Shown here piece after piece: positions 6,277 to 8,214 of a stretch of DNA of 8,214 nucleotides (positions are counted from its first letter, which is position 1; each line of letters begins with the position of its first letter). This DNA is from an uncultured Clostridia bacterium. Its GTDB lineage: Bacteria > Bacillota > Clostridia > UBA1381. Location of the stretch: assembly GCA_905235885.1 (NCBI GenBank), contig CAJONM010000140.1:1-8214 (forward strand), in the 5' to 3' direction. Position numbers and translations under genes: made by a program. Below the pieces are notes generated by a model, which saw only the letters and a list, made by a program, of their open reading frames with translations, had not been told where the DNA came from and ran no database searches.

Positions 6277-6600
6277 CTATATCAGGTCTATTCCGTAGCC
6301 GAGTCCCGCTCCGCTGCTGCCACCGCTTCCGCTGCCGCTCATGCTGCCGCGCATCGGCACGCGCGTTTCCTTTCGGGTACCGCCCGGCTTATATTCGGGA
6401 TAAATGTTATGAAAAACCATCCCGACATTGTCCGCTTCCTCTTTTGTACAGCTTACAAAGACCTTTACCGGTCCGATCCTGTCAAAAACAATATTGGCGC
6501 ATTTCGGCATATTGAATATCCCGGCGCACAGGGTGATACGGCTTATGCCTGCTCTTATCGCCTTATCCAGCTCATGCTGACCATATACTATGATTGACAT
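6277..6600 (-). CDS. Unrecognised 107-aa protein with Gly/Ser-rich tail
   Basis: I do not recognise this protein. It appears real: GGAGGTGA (6614-6607) lies 6 bases before the ATG, the frame fills the space between two genes on the same strand (47 bases after the autolysin stop, 25 before the U32 start), and composition is protein-like. Residues 1-72 look like a compact alternating alpha/beta unit, with VYGQHELDKAI at the start, ITLCAGIF (22-29), the block FDRIGPVKVFVSC (39-51) and EEADNVGMVF (54-63). Cys lie at 25, 34 and 51. A charged Lys/Arg/Pro linker (71-84) leads to a low-complexity tail (85-103) made almost only of Gly and Ser, then GIDLI. There is no signal peptide or membrane segment, so it should be cytoplasmic unless exported by another route. 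The context suggests co-expression with the wall hydrolase and the tRNA modification gene, but I cannot assign a role. Confidence 0.75.
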   Translation of the reverse strand: MSIIVYGQHELDKAIRAGISRITLCAGIFNMPKCANIVFDRIGPVKVFVSCTKEEADNVGMVFHNIYPEYKPGGTRKETRVPMRGSMSGSGSGGSSGAGLGYGIDLI

Positions 6601-6606
6601 ATTAGG

Positions 6607-6614
6607 TCACCTCC
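6607..6614 (-). promoter_or_regulatory. Strong ribosome binding site of the 107-aa gene
   Basis: GGAGGTGA on the minus strand with 6-base spacing to ATG. This full-strength site is the main evidence that the unrecognised small gene is translated. Confidence 0.8.
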
Positions 6615-6647
6615 GTTGTCTTTATCCTTTACGCGGTCTGTGCCGTT

Positions 6648-8214
6648 TTATTCGATCCTTGCCGCGTTGCTTCCGGCATATACGGGTATATCATATGAGA
6701 TAGCCGCTTCGGGGAACGCATTGAACAGCCTTTCCAGTATCGCCGACTGCGATACCGCCCACGCAACATCTCCGGCATATTGATGCTCGCCCGGCTTATC
6801 GGGATTCCAGCGCATTTTATACAGCGTATTCTGCCTGTTTGCCGCGGAATTGATGTAATTCTCGCTTATCCATTTCGCACCGCCCTTTATCGCCGCCTCA
6901 GGGCTTGTCCAGCCCTCCTCGTATGCCTTTCGTGAGCCTGTCCCGACAGCATTTATATCAAACGCGCCTATGCCGTACATATTGTAGACCAATTTCCCGT
7001 TTACCATAACGCCGTTTGCAAGTGTTGAGCCGCCGTAGCCCGTTTCCAGACACGCGTGCGCGACAAGATACAGTTCACTTACATTGTACTCACGCGCCGC
7101 TTCAATAAAGACATCCGCCTTTCCGCTCAGTATTCCCTTTCCGGCAAGGAATGAATTGAGAGCATTTTTGCTTATGCCGTTATAATGCGACAGATCCATG
7201 AACTGGTATTTATACGCGCCGGTGCAAAATTCGTTCGGATCCAGATACATCTTCACGCGCTCCGATCCGGCAAGCTTCAAGCCGCTGCCGTCATTGTAGG
7301 TCGGTGAGTTTTTAAGCTGAAGCTGCGCCATATAATCGAGCGACATACCGTATACGGTGTAGTTTATACCGCCGTTTACGGCATATGTCGGGTTCATATC
7401 AATATCATTATCCGCCGACCTTCCCGATACCGTTATGTTTACCGTATCTTCAGGTCCGTCGGGGCTTGTTGCGGTTATCACAGCTTTTCCCGGAGCGACA
7501 GCCCGTACAACGCCCGTTTTTGTGACGGTCGCAACGGACGGATCGGACGATGCCCACCCGACAGTCAAATTCTTGGCGTTAGACGGGAAAACGGACGCTA
7601 TGCCCGACCATTGCTCGCCTATATTCAGCTCTATATCCTCTTTGTTAAGTATCGTCACCTGCTCTGCCTTTATTATCTCGTTTATTACATTGACAAAGCA
7701 CTTTGCCGTAAGTCCGCCGTCTGAGGCTGTCGCCACGACCTCGGTCATACCTGTATTTACGGGTTTTAAATGCCCCGTACCGTCAACGCGGACGATATTG
7801 CTGTCCTTGGAATACCACTTAACGATCGTGTTTGACGCATTCTCGGGCATGATAACGGCATTAAGGCGCATACTCATATCGGTCATATAAAGGTTGACGG
7901 TGCTTTTTTGCAGATAAAAGCCCGTCACAGGCTGTATGATATGAAGCAGTGCTCTGCTTTGCCGTCCCGTATGCTCGTTTTTTACCGTTATCTCAACGCT
8001 GCCGGGAGCCTTTGCGATAATATTGCCGTTTTCATCTGTTTCGGCTGTTTCCGTGTCGGAGCTTGAATACACCAGCGTATTGTCCGATATCGTCACGGGA
8101 TACAGCACCGCGCCAAGCTTTTCCTCCGCTCTGCCCTGATCGGTGAGTCTTATCGTATTTTCATACCATGACAGCAGGATCGCCGACGGCGGATCGCCCC
8201 CGTTAAAGAGGCTT
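6648..8214 (-). CDS. Secreted Big_2 repeat / glucosaminidase autolysin, 5' end off window
   Basis: The frame stays open to the right edge, so the N-terminus (and presumably a signal peptide) is missing; 521 residues are visible, numbered from the first full codon (8213-8211). Three Big_2-type Ig-like repeats occupy about 17-92, 96-177 and 186-262, each with the pattern of a hydrophobic lead strand, then WxSSD/YSSSD and VxxxGxxxxxxPGxxxITxT. After a linker comes a glucosaminidase domain (GH73, PF01832-like) at about 350-500, with the motif AHACLETGYGGSTLA (385-399), where E390 (codon 7046-7044) is the expected catalytic acid, and a YNMYGIGAFD block shortly after. The protein should cleave the N-acetylglucosaminyl bond of peptidoglycan at the cell surface, as LytD/AtlA-type autolysins do. 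No SLH, choline-binding or LPXTG anchor is visible at the C-terminus. The GTG at 8108 is not the start, because coding similarity to a Big_2 domain continues upstream of it. It is followed at 47 bases by the 107-aa gene. Confidence 0.9.
   Translation of the reverse strand, partial: SLFNGGDPPSAILLSWYENTIRLTDQGRAEEKLGAVLYPVTISDNTLVYSSSDTETAETDENGNIIAKAPGSVEITVKNEHTGRQSRALLHIIQPVTGFYLQKSTVNLYMTDMSMRLNAVIMPENASNTIVKWYSKDSNIVRVDGTGHLKPVNTGMTEVVATASDGGLTAKCFVNVINEIIKAEQVTILNKEDIELNIGEQWSGIASVFPSNAKNLTVGWASSDPSVATVTKTGVVRAVAPGKAVITATSPDGPEDTVNITVSGRSADNDIDMNPTYAVNGGINYTVYGMSLDYMAQLQLKNSPTYNDGSGLKLAGSERVKMYLDPNEFCTGAYKYQFMDLSHYNGISKNALNSFLAGKGILSGKADVFIEAAREYNVSELYLVAHACLETGYGGSTLANGVMVNGKLVYNMYGIGAFDINAVGTGSRKAYEEGWTSPEAAIKGGAKWISENYINSAANRQNTLYKMRWNPDKPGEHQYAGDVAWAVSQSAILERLFNAFPEAAISYDIPVYAGSNAARIE

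Noticed and set aside
4959..6597. Plus-strand open frames opposite the U32 and 107-aa genes
   Set aside because: They run antisense to well-supported genes, cross the convergent hairpin or operon junctions, and lack ribosome binding sites or recognisable domains.
8106..8108. GTG start for the autolysin at 8108
   Set aside because: The frame continues open to the window edge, and the upstream codons complete a Big_2 domain; the gene is simply cut by the window.
1..8214. CRISPR arrays, tRNA/rRNA genes, insertion sequences, phage genes
   Set aside because: No spaced repeat arrays, no tRNA cloverleaf, no transposase or phage protein similarity was seen on either strand.

Overview
The window looks like chromosomal DNA from a low-to-medium-GC Bacillota, most likely an anaerobic gut-type clostridium of the Ruminococcaceae/Oscillospiraceae or Lachnospiraceae kind. 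The reasons are strong AGGAGG-type ribosome binding sites, sigma-A-like promoters in AT-rich spacers, an LplABC/YtcQP-type sugar transporter without its own ATPase, a Big_2-repeat glucosaminidase and a TrhP-type U32 protein. The taxonomic call is inference; no rRNA or species marker is present.

Layout, left to right. Bases 1-205 hold no gene: there is a chain of closely packed inverted repeats ending in an intrinsic terminator (150-188). Bases 206-3714 on the minus strand are a complete three-gene transporter operon, transcribed right to left: permease 1 (2749-3714), permease 2 (1855-2730) and the substrate-binding lipoprotein (206-1840). A good promoter lies at 3802-3830 and the terminator at 150-188, so the unit is closed and carries no ATP-binding subunit. 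Bases 3715-4009 are an AT-rich divergent promoter region with a 12-bp direct repeat, a 10-bp inverted repeat and a promoter for the next gene. Bases 4010-4981 on the plus strand encode DNA polymerase III delta' (holB), apparently monocistronic and ending in a long perfect hairpin (4981-5023) shared with the convergent gene. Bases 5028-8214 on the minus strand are a second likely operon: a secreted Big_2/glucosaminidase autolysin whose 5' end is outside the window, a 107-aa protein I do not recognise with a Gly/Ser tail, and a TrhP-like U32 protein (tRNA wobble-uridine hydroxylation family).

How they work together. The transporter is expected to import oligosaccharides: the lipoprotein captures the ligand outside the membrane, the two permeases form the channel, and a shared MsmX-type ATPase encoded elsewhere supplies energy. 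holB is clamp-loader housekeeping. The right-hand operon puts a cell-wall hydrolase together with a tRNA modification enzyme. I found no clear new system. The best leads are the unrecognised 107-aa protein, the structured left edge, and the repeats around the transporter promoter.
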